Virus record (IMG/VR): IMGVR_UViG_3300049043_000070
Location: 1 to 64,000 of that record
Length of the DNA: 64,000 bases
Origin: a virus
Direction: 5' to 3' (one strand)
Shown here piece by piece: positions 1 to 8,292 of this stretch (positions are counted from its first letter, which is position 1; every line of letters starts with the position of its first letter). Under the pieces are notes generated by a model. That model saw only the letters and a program-made list of their open reading frames with translations. It was not told where the DNA came from and made no database searches. The position numbers and the translations under genes were made by a program.

Positions 1-1
1 T

Positions 2-94
2 GGTGGACAACAGGCATCCCCAACAAGCAATGCGTTGTCTCCCGGACAAAGTGCTTCAAACACATTATTCAACTGGAAAGCTGCTAGGAGATAA
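2..94 (+). CDS. C-terminal end of an upstream structural gene (partial)
   Basis: An open frame enters from the left edge and stops with TAA at 92-94, giving about 30 residues ending in SNTLFNWKAARR. It lies 2 bases before the hub gene, whose AGGAGA ribosome site (86-91) overlaps its stop region. Position suggests a tail or baseplate protein. Too little is visible to name it. Confidence 0.5.
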   Translation, partial: GGQQASPTSNALSPGQSASNTLFNWKAARR

Positions 95-96
95 AC

Positions 97-1516
97 ATGG
101 CAGAATTTCAATCAACAACCGACTTTCAACTTTCAAGTGTTATAATTTCTCCTTCTGATGGATCTAATGGGTATCAGATCAAGCAACTTGTTCAGGTGTT
201 TTCTTATATTGAAAGTGTGGATTATCCATGCGTAATGGGATCAATGATTGTTGTTGATAGTGGTGGTCTATTAAATAGATTGCCAATTCAGGGCGGAGAA
301 ATTGTAAGAATTAAGGTTAAAACAAACATAGATCCAGATGGATTCAGAATATACGATGCGTGTCTGGAAAATTGCTAACAGATACGTTAAAAACCAAGAT
401 CAAGCATACACATTAGGTGTGGTTTCTGAAGAAGCATTGAATGATGAATTTGCGAGAATTGTTCAACCATTGGAAGGAAAACCAGATGAAATCATCGCAA
501 AGATGCTCAAAGAAATTCTGAAAACATCAAAGGCATTTTATTCTGAACCATGTCTTTTCTCTACAAGATTGATTGCTTCTAGAAGAAGGGTTTTTGATGT
601 GGCATCAATGCTAATGGCAAAGAGTGTTCCTGCTATAAATCCAAAACCAAAGACTTCATCAAATAACTCAAACACATCAACTCAGCAACAAGAGCAGAAG
701 ATTTCTGGAAGCGCAGGTTATTTCTTCTGGGAAAATAGAAGAGGATTTAACTTCTTCTCAGTTGACACGTTATGTTCAGAGAAATCAACCGGTGCTTATG
801 ATGGGAAACCATGGGGACCATATGTTGAAAAAATTGTTAATCAATCTGATGGGGCAGATGATAGATTTACAATTTCAAGTATAACGTATGGATCTGAAAT
901 TGATTTAATTACTGGTTTAAGAATGGGAAGATATTCAACAAAGATGTGTTTCTTTAATCATTCCACTGGGCAATATGACGAATATGTTTACAACATGAAA
1001 GACGCATTTCAAGATATGAAGCATCTTGGAAGTCAAGAAGAACCATCTTTAATTAAGTTGGGCAGAAACAAAACGTTAGCAGATTATCCAACTGGTCTGA
1101 TGACATTTTTGTTGGATCACGAGACTTGGTATAACGAACAAACTCCAGCATCACCATATGATAAGGATGGGAGCAAAAATCCTTCACCATATTCTGATAG
1201 ACACTTGGAGTTTGCTGCTCAGTCAATTGTAAGATATGATACATTATCAAATCAAACAGCAACAGCAGTTATTCCTGGTAACTCAAAAATTTGTGCCGGA
1301 GATAAAGTAGACATCCGAATTATCAACAAATTGCCATCAGAAACTGCCAAGAAAGATCCATTTGATCCAGAGAACAGTGGTGTATATCTTGTCATGGAAG
1401 TAACGCATGAATACAATACTTTGATTGGATCAAACGGTAGATTTACAACAACACTTCGTCTTGCTAGGGATACTCACGGAATTAAGAACCGCGTATCGCA
1501 GCATGGCACTAAATAA
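97..1516 (+). CDS. 27: Baseplate hub subunit, gp27-like (one frame break)
   Basis: About 470 residues once two frames are joined. The N-terminal part (97 to about 372) has MAEFQSTTDFQLSSVIISPS and the second frame continues from there to TAA at 1514-1516. The break is near 372, where RIYDA runs into RVWKIANRYV, so the ATG inside the second frame is not a real start. An AGGAGA site precedes ATG 97. Length, mixed beta-rich composition and the gp5-like gene just downstream match the hub trimer protein of T4-like cyanophages, which seats the spike under the tail tube. The family call rests on position and general resemblance, with no catalytic motif. The break is most likely a sequence error. Confidence 0.65.
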
Positions 1517-1536
1517 TGTGTTGGCAGGTAACCAAT

Positions 1537-1749
1537 ATGAATAGTATTGATCAACATATACAGAAAGATAAATCAATCCTTGATGATCCACAAATATCAT
1601 CACAATCACGTAGGCACATTGAGCAAGAGTTGGCAGCACTAGAAGCTTATAAAAAAAATCATCCAGATAGACATCAAGATCCAACTTCTTTGGATCTATA
1701 TTGTGATGCTCATCCTGATGCTCCAGAATGTAGAATTTATGATAACTGA
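1537..1749 (+). CDS. Small conserved-looking protein between hub and spike genes
   Basis: 70 residues starting MNSIDQHIQKDKSILDD. The ATG at 1537 was chosen because the longer frame from 1516 adds only MCWQVTN. The middle is charged and helix-prone (SRRHIEQELAALEAYKKN), and the end holds two cysteines (LYCDAHPDAPECRIYDN). It sits between hub and spike genes with a 5-base gap to the next start. No family recognised. Confidence 0.5.
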   Translation: MNSIDQHIQKDKSILDDPQISSQSRRHIEQELAALEAYKKNHPDRHQDPTSLDLYCDAHPDAPECRIYDN

Positions 1750-1754
1750 GTGAT

Positions 1755-4607
1755 ATGGATCAGGCATTAGCTCAAATATATCCAATCAATAGAATTGGAA
1801 GTGATGGTTTTAATTGGTGGGTAGGTCAAGTAGAAGGGACTGCTGCCGATGAACCAAATAACAAGGGAGGAACTCGCTATAAAGTAAGAATTGTAGGCGA
1901 GCATCCTCAAAGCAAAGAGCTGCTTGATACAAAAGATTTACCATGGGCAAATGTAATGATGCCCGTGACTGTTCCTTTCATGCCAGGAAATGAAGGCGGA
2001 GCAAATTCACAGTTAAAACCTGGATGCTGGGTTGTCGGATTTTACTTAGATCCGGAGAGACAAAAACCATTGATCATGGGATCTATTGGTCAAACTCCTG
2101 GTGCCACAACAATTGTTAAAAATGCTAGACCAGATGATTTACCATTTACAACTGCTATTCCGGCAACTGTAAATCCAGCGACGGATGGACAACCAGCTCC
2201 AGAAAATCCTCAGGGAGGACAATCTGAAGAAACAAATAAAAGTACTGGTGGAATGCCAGATGGGACTGTTGATAAAGATGGAAATCCAAGAGTACCAATC
2301 AGTACAAAAAAAGAAAGCGGAGCAAGCAGAGAGAACTGGTGTCAAACAGTAGCAGAAAAGTGTTCTAAAGAAGACATTAAAACAAAAGCAACAAGTATTC
2401 TTGTTGAATTATTCAACGAACTGAAAAATAATGGCGGAAATATAGGATCATACCTTATCAATAAATCAACCGGTGCTGTCTATAGCACTGTCAATATTGT
2501 TAGAAGATACATCAATAAATTTTTGAGAGTAATTAATCACTTTATTGCCAAAGTTAAAGGATTTATCATTGATAAACTAAAAGCAGCAGTTAATGATTTA
2601 ATCAAGGCATTAATTTATCCATCAGAAGAAGGCAATGTTTTAACACCAGTGACGCAGTGGTTTAATAATCTCCTGAAAGATCTTGGATGTAGAATGGCAG
2701 ATCTTGGCGATCGTTTGGCAGAGTGGTTAACAAACGTGTTGATGGACCTTGTTAATCAGATTTACCGTGTTGCTGCTTGTCAAATTGATACACTTGTCAA
2801 TGGTATTTTATCAAAGATGAATTCGTTGATGAATGAATTACTGGATGCTATTTTGGGACCATTACAAGAGATCCTACAAGCAATTGCCGGACCATTGGAC
2901 ATTATTGGTGGAGCAATTAGTTTTGTTCTAAATCTTCTTGGGATCTCTTGTTCTGGTCCAGATCAAACGTGCGCCAAATACAAAAGTGTTTGTGTTGATG
3001 GAAGTAAGAAAGAAGGAGAAAATGATCAAGACTTCTTAGATAACTTGTTATCAAGTATTGATAACCTATTCCCAGCAACTGGAGCAGACTATACTCGTTA
3101 TACATGTGCTGAAGCATACTCTGGTGGTCCTTTGGGATTGACTACAATTGGATTTACTGGTGGAATACCAATAATTGGTGGAACCGGATCTACAACTCAA
3201 GTACCAAAAATTAATTACACAATTGATGATATTGATGTTGAGGAAGGAGATGATGCCTCATTTACAGTAACAAGATCTGGATATACTGAAGGAGCTTCTT
3301 CTGTCACATATAAAACTTTAACAAAAGGAACAGCTACACCAAACATAGATTACTATTCCGATCAAGGAATTCTTGGTTTTGCTCCCAACGAAACACAAAA
3401 GAAAATTACAATTAAAACATTCTATAATGTTCAGTCCGAAGGAGATGAAGATTTCTTTGTTTCTCTTTCATTGAACACACCAACTCCATCTGGCGGTATA
3501 AAATCAAATTTCTCTAAAAATATTGGAAGGTGTCGTATTGTAGAGAGAAATATTTTAGAACCAGGAAATCCATATACTCCAAAAGATGTAAATCCAACTG
3601 GATCTTTGCCAGATGTATTTCCAACAGATGAAGTAGACATATTAAGTGATGGACCAGGAACAAAAGATCCTTCGCAATCTAATAGTGAATTAACACCAAC
3701 ATATAAAGTTACTTCTGATAGAAGCACAGTTAAGGAAGGAGAATTTGTTATCTATACAATTACTACGACAAATGTAAGAAATGGCACAATTGGTTATTAT
3801 ACTTTATCTGGTGATGGCATATCTTCAACAGATATTATTGGTGGAAAACTTACAGGAAGTTTTGTTGTAAATAACAGTCTTGCTTATGTAACAGTCGGAA
3901 TTGAGGAAGACAATACGCCAGAAGATGAAGAGACGTTAATATTTACAATTAATGGCACTGGTGCTGCCGTGAGTGTATTAATTCTTCCAAATGATGGAGA
4001 TGGAGCAAATCTTGATGATTTTGATACATCAATTGGTGATAGTCCAGAAACGGTCTTTACACAATTTACAGAACCTACAGTGAACCCAAACAAAATTATT
4101 ACTGATGATAATGGTGGGATTATTGATATACCAATTGATAATCCTGGTTCCCAGTGGGCAGAACCACCATATGTCTTTATTGGCGGAGAAGGATTTGGAG
4201 CCACTGCTACAGCACTCTTGGATCAGAATGGTTTCCTTACAGAAATTCGTGTTAAGTCAAGTGGATACGGTTATCGTAAAAACTTGGCGGAAGATAATGG
4301 TGTTCGTTGTATTATTGATACCTTTACTGTGATCCGACCAGGAATTGGGTATACAAAAACTCCTGATCTATATGTGAATGGAGAACTTGGAGTTGCTGAG
4401 GCAGTTATTGATGACAAAGGATTTGTGATTGGGGCAAGAATTTTAGATAGACAAAGAACGTTTAATGAATTTCCAGAAATCGTTGTTGTTGGCGGTGGTG
4501 GATATGGAGCAAAACTTCTTCCATCTCTTGCTTGCCTAGATACAGAAGCACTATCTACCATTGGTTCTACGAAGATTGGAACTGGACGTTACGTTGATTG
4601 CCCATGA
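1755..4607 (+). CDS. 5: Central spike/hub protein, gp5-like, with Calx-beta-like domains
   Basis: 950 residues in one uninterrupted frame. Residues about 15-115 resemble the gp5 OB-fold (WWVGQVEG, then RYKVRIVGEHP, ending PLIMGSIGQTPG), the module that plugs the hub. Residues 195-400 are helical and amphipathic with a cysteine cluster near 395-410. Two Calx-beta-like segments follow, about 484-582 (VEEGDDASFTVTRSG, then SEGDEDFFVSLS) and 648-743 (VKEGEFVIYTITT, then PEDEETLIFTI). The C-terminus (about 795-925) repeats a PPYVFIGGEGFGATATALLD-like unit with GYGY-type turns. No lysozyme domain is visible, unlike T4 gp5, so a membrane-piercing or calcium-stabilised scaffold role is inferred. Its stop overlaps the next start (ATGA). 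Confidence 0.65.
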   Translation: MDQALAQIYPINRIGSDGFNWWVGQVEGTAADEPNNKGGTRYKVRIVGEHPQSKELLDTKDLPWANVMMPVTVPFMPGNEGGANSQLKPGCWVVGFYLDPERQKPLIMGSIGQTPGATTIVKNARPDDLPFTTAIPATVNPATDGQPAPENPQGGQSEETNKSTGGMPDGTVDKDGNPRVPISTKKESGASRENWCQTVAEKCSKEDIKTKATSILVELFNELKNNGGNIGSYLINKSTGAVYSTVNIVRRYINKFLRVINHFIAKVKGFIIDKLKAAVNDLIKALIYPSEEGNVLTPVTQWFNNLLKDLGCRMADLGDRLAEWLTNVLMDLVNQIYRVAACQIDTLVNGILSKMNSLMNELLDAILGPLQEILQAIAGPLDIIGGAISFVLNLLGISCSGPDQTCAKYKSVCVDGSKKEGENDQDFLDNLLSSIDNLFPATGADYTRYTCAEAYSGGPLGLTTIGFTGGIPIIGGTGSTTQVPKINYTIDDIDVEEGDDASFTVTRSGYTEGASSVTYKTLTKGTATPNIDYYSDQGILGFAPNETQKKITIKTFYNVQSEGDEDFFVSLSLNTPTPSGGIKSNFSKNIGRCRIVERNILEPGNPYTPKDVNPTGSLPDVFPTDEVDILSDGPGTKDPSQSNSELTPTYKVTSDRSTVKEGEFVIYTITTTNVRNGTIGYYTLSGDGISSTDIIGGKLTGSFVVNNSLAYVTVGIEEDNTPEDEETLIFTINGTGAAVSVLILPNDGDGANLDDFDTSIGDSPETVFTQFTEPTVNPNKIITDDNGGIIDIPIDNPGSQWAEPPYVFIGGEGFGATATALLDQNGFLTEIRVKSSGYGYRKNLAEDNGVRCIIDTFTVIRPGIGYTKTPDLYVNGELGVAEAVIDDKGFVIGARILDRQRTFNEFPEIVVVGGGGYGAKLLPSLACLDTEALSTIGSTKIGTGRYVDCP

Positions 4608-5645
4608 CAAAATATTCTTATGCTGCCAGTAAGAGAGTATACGATACTTTATACAAAAATGGTCCAGCAAAACCAACTACACCAGATGAAACTCAGGAGT
4701 TAACCAAAAAACCAAGATACAACACTTGGTATAAAGGAGCTCTAACTAGATCTGAGATTTATGAAAGAATGTTTCCTGATGGGCAGACATGTGCTCTGCG
4801 TATTGATGGTCCCAGTGATGGATTTATCGCATTTGATAATACTGGAAGCATTAAGATTGTAACAGGAATACATGACCCAGAGATTGGTGCTGGTAGTGGT
4901 AAATTAGCAATCAGAACTTATGGTCAGCAACAACAACATCTTGAAAGAACTGATATTGAATACAATGCTGGAACTGATGGGGAAGGACAAGCATTAAACA
5001 TTATTGCTTATGGTGATGTAATTGAAAGTGCCACTGGAAGTGAAAGGCATATATACGCACAAAAAATTATTATATCCGCCGCAGAAGAACTTATTTTAGC
5101 AGGTCAAACAGTAAAAATTCAAGCTGAATAATGGTGCTGGCAGTATTGAATTATATGCTGGAAATGTAGAAAAAATTACAACAAATGATAAGGAAGTTGT
5201 AACAGGTCAAAAGATGACATTTGGAGCATCTGAAACTACTAACTTACAATTTGATCCTCGTGCTTCTGTCAATTGGGTATCTCCTGGGCATGTAAATTGG
5301 AAAATACTTGGAGATTATAAGCAATGGGTTGGTGGAGCATCTCAGCAGGTTGTTGCTGGCGGAAAACCAGTTCCTCCGTTGATCAAAGACAGATCAGAAA
5401 CATATCAAGTTAGCACTCTTCTTGGCGGTGTCAGATTTACTGCTGCTACAGAAGATATTACATTCACATCAAAAACTGGTGGATTTTATGGTTATGGTGT
5501 CGCTGGCATTGATCTGGTATCTACTACTGGAGATATCCTTATCAGCACTGGAGCAGGAAGCATTGATATTATTTCTGGAACTGATGTTAATATCACTGCC
5601 ACTGCTGATGTTTCAATCAGAGGTGCTCTTATTCTCCTAAACTAA
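4604..5645 (+). CDS. Beta-rich baseplate spike protein (one frame break)
   Basis: The start is ATG 4604, overlapping the preceding stop. The first frame ends at 5131 after KIQAE and coding resumes directly in another frame as NNGAGSIELYAGNVEKITT. The joined protein has about 346 residues. The second half is a run of short strands (ITFTSKTGGFYGYGVAGIDL, then GDILISTGAGSIDIIS, then DVNITATADVSIRG) typical of a phage beta-helix or spike shaft. Position after the gp5-like gene suggests the needle or a C-terminal spike module encoded separately. No enzyme motif seen. Confidence 0.55.
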
Positions 5646-5729
5646 GATAAATCAGAAGATTGACGCCAAAGGGATTGACAGAACCTCAGAAACCGAGTAG
5701 GATAACTCTGTTCAAGGTTCAGAAAAGTA

Positions 5730-5921
5730 ATGGCTTTAGGTAAACAAGTTGAAACCAACCTACAGGAAGCATCTGCTTCTCTTCGTAATGCTCTGGCATA
5801 TGCTGCTAGACAAGAACGACCGATTGTATGTAAGCAAATCTCTAATCTGATTAGTGAGATAGAAGGTATCGGATCATTTGACACTATTATGGATAAACTG
5901 GAGGAATTGAAAAGTGAGTAA
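5730..5921 (+). CDS. Small helical protein of unknown function
   Basis: 63 residues, MALGKQVETNLQEASASLRN, almost entirely helix-forming and ending in an acidic KLEELKSE tail. It lies downstream of the spike gene, and its stop overlaps the GTG start of the next small gene. No family recognised. Confidence 0.5.
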   Translation: MALGKQVETNLQEASASLRNALAYAARQERPIVCKQISNLISEIEGIGSFDTIMDKLEELKSE

Positions 5922-6054
5922 TCCTAAAAAGCAATGGATTGATAAGAAGGGTCGTACCTGGGAATGGGAAGAAACGCCAGAGCTTCGTGCCTTCATCGCG
6001 CAGCAGAGTGCCAGAAAAGCAACTGTCACACTACCCTTGACAACTGCCCAGTAA
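5914..6054 (+). CDS. Very small basic protein, GTG start
   Basis: 46 residues read from GTG 5914 (MSNPKKQWIDKKGRTWEWEE). It overlaps the end of the preceding gene by 8 bases and ends at TAA 6052-6054. The sequence is charged with two Trp-rich turns. The start was chosen because translational coupling is common here and no ATG lies nearby. Confidence 0.4.
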   Translation: MSNPKKQWIDKKGRTWEWEETPELRAFIAQQSARKATVTLPLTTAQ

Positions 6055-6091
6055 TCGGGTATTATATATACATACAGAACACGAGAGAACG

Positions 6092-6181
6092 ATGAAAGTT
6101 CCGAACTGGCAGCACCACTCCAAAAAAGAGCAGAAGCGTTCTCTCAAGCCACAAGCATTGAGAGCGGCTGAAAAAGCGTAG
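6092..6181 (+). CDS. 29-residue basic mini-protein
   Basis: ATG 6092 gives MKVPNWQHHSKKEQKRSLKP and ends AAEKA at TAG 6179-6181. The upstream stretch 6061-6091 contains TATATATAC followed by an A/C/G leader with GAGAG before the ATG. It is too short to assign, and coding is possible but not certain. Confidence 0.3.
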   Translation: MKVPNWQHHSKKEQKRSLKPQALRAAEKA

Positions 6182-6226
6182 GCAGGCATTAAAGGTCAAA
6201 CTATTGGTCAGTATATGACCCCATGT

Positions 6227-6297
6227 GGGGGTATAGCTTAATGGTAGAGCGGCCTGCTTATAACGGGTTGGTCTGGGTTCAATTCCCAGTATCCCTA
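6227..6297 (+). tRNA. tRNA with anticodon UAU (Ile, AUA codons)
   Basis: A full cloverleaf folds: acceptor GGGGGTA with TATCCCT, D-arm GCTT/GAGC, anticodon stem GCCTG/CGGGT with loop CTTATAA (anticodon TAT), T-arm CTGGG-TTCAATT-CCCAG, discriminator A. Two G-T pairs occur in the acceptor. AUA is common in AT-rich phage genes and rare in many hosts, so a translational boost is plausible. Confidence 0.8.
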
Positions 6298-6299
6298 TC

Positions 6300-6373
6300 G
6301 CTCCTTTAGCAATCTGGTGAATGCACCGAACTCATAATTCGGTGAAGGTGGGTTCGATCCCCTCGAAGGAGCA
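6300..6373 (+). tRNA. tRNA with anticodon CAU (Met or modified Ile2)
   Basis: Acceptor GCTCCTT/GAAGGAGC, anticodon stem CCGAA/TTCGG with loop CTCATAA, T-arm GTGGG-TTCGATC-CCCTC, discriminator A. The stem does not carry the three G-C pairs of an initiator, so it is an elongator Met or a lysidine-modified Ile tRNA. It starts two bases after the previous tRNA. Confidence 0.85.
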
Positions 6374-6378
6374 CCTAT

Positions 6379-6451
6379 GCCCGTGTAGTCCAACGGCAGA
6401 GACAGGGGACTTAAAATCCCTCCAGTGTCGGTTCGAATCCGACTACGGGTA
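6379..6451 (+). tRNA. tRNA with anticodon UAA (Leu), short variable arm
   Basis: Acceptor GCCCGTG/TACGGGT, anticodon stem GGGGA/TCCCT with loop CTTAAAA (anticodon TAA), T-arm GTCGG-TTCGAAT-CCGAC, discriminator A. The variable region is only about five bases (CCAGT), whereas leucine tRNAs normally have a long class II variable arm. The fold is otherwise sound. Confidence 0.8.
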
Positions 6452-6491
6452 TTCTTGTTAAATAGTAACAAGAACTACTAGATCAAATGTA

Positions 6492-6773
6492 ATGGCAGTT
6501 TTCAGGTACACCATCACTCGTAAGCACGTCTTTGTTGACAACGAACCTGTGTTGATGTATTATATTGAAAACATTCCATTTGCGTTTGATATTTTAGAAG
6601 AAGACCAGAAACATGATAAATGGATCTTGTCTGAGGCGGCACTCAACCAAGAATATACTATGGAAGAGATCTTTAGATACTCTGATTACTTGATTGCTGA
6701 AGAGTGCCACCCTGTATTGTTTGAACTAGACTTAGTTAATCCAGAAGTTTTACCCGATGAACCAGTTTCTTGA
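6492..6773 (+). CDS. Conserved-looking protein upstream of cpeT
   Basis: 93 residues, MAVFRYTITRKHVFVDNEPV, acidic, with alternating strands then helices. It overlaps the cpeT start by 17 bases, so the two are probably translated as a coupled pair. No domain recognised. Confidence 0.5.
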   Translation: MAVFRYTITRKHVFVDNEPVLMYYIENIPFAFDILEEDQKHDKWILSEAALNQEYTMEEIFRYSDYLIAEECHPVLFELDLVNPEVLPDEPVS

Positions 6774-7275
6774 ATACTTGGAGGGAACCTTTGCCAACAA
6801 AAGGCAAGCACAATCTCATCCTACTCGTTATGCTCATATTCGGGTACAACATCGGAAAATTTCCGATTTTCGCTTCTATGGCGAACAAGCATACAACTAT
6901 CTTCTAAATAACCCATATCGTCAATTTGTCATTGATGTAGAGGTTGAGAAGGGGCAGTTTCGTCTCAAAAATTATGAAATCGCAGATCCGCAAAGATTTG
7001 CTGAGTGTAAAAACCTTGAGCTCATCACAGATGACATCTTGACGTATCGGGAAGGATGTGATATAATTATCACTCAAACTGGTCCAGAAATGTTCCAGGG
7101 TGGCACATCTACTTGTGAGTGTTGGGTTGATTGGCAAGGTGTAAAAACCTATGTTCAAAATGAACTCACACTCACAAAAGATGAATACCACGTTATTGAT
7201 CGTGGACTTCATGCCGAAACCCATGCTAAAGTGTGGGGATCTGATTGGGGAGCGTTCAAGTTTGTTAGAATGTAG
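6757..7275 (+). CDS. cpeT: CpeT/CpcT-type phycobiliprotein lyase
   Basis: 172 residues matching the T-type bilin lyase pattern along the whole length: EGTFANKRQAQSHPTRYAHI at the N-terminus, NPYRQFVIDVEVEKGQFRLKN in the middle, a YREGCDIIIT segment, and a C-terminal LDRG-like DRGLHAETHAKVWGSDWGAF. Members of this family bind a linear tetrapyrrole and attach it to phycoerythrin or phycocyanin cysteines. Cyanophages carry the gene as auxiliary metabolism, presumably keeping light-harvesting antennae working during infection. Its presence points to a phycobilisome-containing host such as Synechococcus. It sits inside the tRNA cluster, 8 bases before tRNA-Thr. Confidence 0.88.
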   Translation: MNQFLEYLEGTFANKRQAQSHPTRYAHIRVQHRKISDFRFYGEQAYNYLLNNPYRQFVIDVEVEKGQFRLKNYEIADPQRFAECKNLELITDDILTYREGCDIIITQTGPEMFQGGTSTCECWVDWQGVKTYVQNELTLTKDEYHVIDRGLHAETHAKVWGSDWGAFKFVRM

Positions 7276-7283
7276 ACCTTCAC

Positions 7284-7354
7284 GCCCTATAAGCATTGTG
7301 GTGATGCAGCAGTTTTGTAAACTGCAGAGAACAGTTCAATTCTGTTATGGGGCT
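7284..7354 (+). tRNA. tRNA-Thr (UGU)
   Basis: Acceptor GCCCTAT/ATGGGGC, D-arm GCAT/ATGC, anticodon stem GCAGT/ACTGC with loop TTTGTAA (anticodon TGT), T-arm AACAG-TTCAATT-CTGTT, discriminator T. It begins 8 bases after cpeT. Confidence 0.85.
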
Positions 7355-7518
7355 TCGGTACTCGTCATGCAGATAGCATAGAAGGAGGCCGAGGGGAAAG
7401 TCAGCATAAGGCTTCCCGCCAACTTCTACTACGGGTATCTTCCGTAGGGTCGTATGGGGATGATTGGGCAGGGTCTTAAGGACTTTGCCTTCTGGGCGAA
7501 GTCCGATCATCCCCTCAT
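7355..7518 (+). ncRNA. Candidate structured RNA between two tRNAs
   Basis: No sensible reading frame fills this 164-base gap, but it is packed with complementary arms: CTTCGG 7353-7358 with CCGAGG 7389-7394 enclosing ATGC/GCAT (7367-7370/7376-7379); GGGAA 7394-7398 with TTCCC 7413-7417; CTACGG 7429-7434 with CCGTAG 7442-7447; and a 9-bp stem GGGGATGAT 7456-7464 with ATCATCCCC 7506-7514. The last encloses GGACTT 7480-7485 with AAGTCC 7499-7504 and GCC/GGC. None of the hairpins is followed by a U tract. T4 also has two stable non-tRNA RNAs in its tRNA cluster, so an analogous processed RNA is plausible. Confidence 0.5.
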
Positions 7519-7590
7519 CGTGGGGAAGTGTAACGGTTGCACAGAAGTCTCATAAGCTTCAGGTAGATGGTTCAATTCCATCCCCCGCCT
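7519..7590 (+). tRNA. tRNA with anticodon CAU, mismatched first acceptor pair
   Basis: Acceptor CGTGGGG/CCCCGCC, where positions 1 and 72 are both C and do not pair. D-arm GTGT/GCAC, anticodon stem GAAGT/GCTTC with loop CTCATAA, T-arm GATGG-TTCAATT-CCATC, discriminator T. An unpaired first position is an initiator hallmark, but the anticodon stem lacks the three G-C pairs. Met or Ile2 are both possible. Confidence 0.7.
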
Positions 7591-7596
7591 CTATAT

Positions 7597-7668
7597 CCTC
7601 TGTTAGTCTATTGGTAAGGACGGGTGGACAACACACATGGAAACTAGGTTCAATTCCTAGACAGAGGA
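7597..7668 (+). tRNA. tRNA, identity undetermined (damaged anticodon arm)
   Basis: Acceptor CCTCTGT/ACAGAGG, D-arm GTCT/GGAC, T-arm CTAGG-TTCAATT-CCTAG and discriminator A are all clear, and CCA is encoded at 7669-7671. The anticodon arm is abnormal: GGGTG-GACAACA-CACAT has a mismatch and no T at the position before the anticodon. Read as is, the anticodon would be CAA. A small indel here is likely. Confidence 0.6.
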
Positions 7669-7672
7669 CCAC

Positions 7673-7745
7673 GGGGAATTAGCTCAGTTGGTAGAGCACC
7701 TGCTTTGCACGTAGGTGGTCAGGAGTTCGAGTCTCCTATTCTCCA
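7673..7745 (+). tRNA. tRNA-Ala (UGC)
   Basis: Acceptor GGGGAAT/ATTCTCC, D-arm GCTC/GAGC, anticodon stem CCTGC/GTAGG with loop TTTGCAC (anticodon TGC), T-arm AGGAG-TTCGAGT-CTCCT, discriminator A. A canonical cloverleaf directly after the previous tRNA. Confidence 0.9.
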
Positions 7746-7764
7746 TGAGTTCTTATTACTCATT

Positions 7765-7920
7765 ATGTCCTTGATTTCAAAAGCAGACAGACAATTAGCA
7801 CTAGAAGCAATTGAGTTTTATCTTTTCAATAAACAACATGACTTTACTGAAGACAAAAGAATACAACTCAACGCTCTTGCCAACTGGATTCGATTGGAAA
7901 GTTTCAAACATGAAAATTAA
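7765..7920 (+). CDS. Small unknown protein
   Basis: 51 residues from ATG 7765 (MSLISKADRQLALEAIEFYL), helical. The upstream extension runs through tRNA-Ala and is not used. It overlaps the next small gene by 11 bases. No family recognised. Confidence 0.45.
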   Translation: MSLISKADRQLALEAIEFYLFNKQHDFTEDKRIQLNALANWIRLESFKHEN

Positions 7921-8080
7921 TCTGTGGTATTGTGCTATAATGAAGCAGTGGCGCTGGTCTCTTACCGATGATCACCGTCCAATCGTTCGCCAAGAAAGCG
8001 GACAACAACCACATCTACGTGATGCTATGAATGACATAGCAAATACTGTAGAATTTCTTATGGACACTAAACAACTATAA
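7910..8080 (+). CDS. Small unknown protein
   Basis: 56 residues from ATG 7910 (MKINLWYCAIMKQWRWSLTD), rich in Trp near the N-terminus and charged after it. Its stop lies 6 bases before tRNA-Asn. No family recognised. Confidence 0.45.
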   Translation: MKINLWYCAIMKQWRWSLTDDHRPIVRQESGQQPHLRDAMNDIANTVEFLMDTKQL

Positions 8081-8086
8081 TTTCAT

Positions 8087-8159
8087 TCCCTTATAGCTCA
8101 ATTGGCAGAGCACGGAGCTGTTAACTCTGGGGTTCCTGGTTCGAGTCCAGGTGGGGAGT
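8087..8159 (+). tRNA. tRNA-Asn (GUU)
   Basis: D-arm GCTC/GAGC, anticodon stem CGGAG/CTCTG with loop CTGTTAA (anticodon GTT), T-arm CCTGG-TTCGAGT-CCAGG. The acceptor TCCCTTA/TGGGGAG has one C-A mismatch and two G-T pairs, weaker than in the other tRNAs. Confidence 0.8.
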
Positions 8160-8172
8160 TTTGGAGAAAAAT

Positions 8173-8292
8173 ATGTTAAATAAAATTCGTGGAGATGTAA
8201 CTTGGAGAGAACAGTTTAATTATATTTTCATTTGCCTTAGAGAAATTTCAAAAATTCTAATATTGCGGAACAACTACAATCCTGGCGTATAA
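8173..8292 (+). CDS. Possible 39-residue protein
   Basis: ATG 8173 gives MLNKIRGDVTWREQFNYIFI with a hydrophobic middle. Its TAA overlaps the late-promoter motif at 8288. Coding is uncertain. Confidence 0.3.
   Translation: MLNKIRGDVTWREQFNYIFICLREISKILILRNNYNPGV

Noticed and set aside
338-1516. Second frame of the hub gene as its own gene starting at 338
   Set aside because: The start has no ribosome site, the protein part before 372 is not homologous-looking, and the upstream frame flows straight into it. A frame break in one gene is simpler.
7456-7514. An extra tRNA gene in the structured segment
   Set aside because: The 9-bp stem could mimic an acceptor, but no T-arm (TTC) or D-arm is present.
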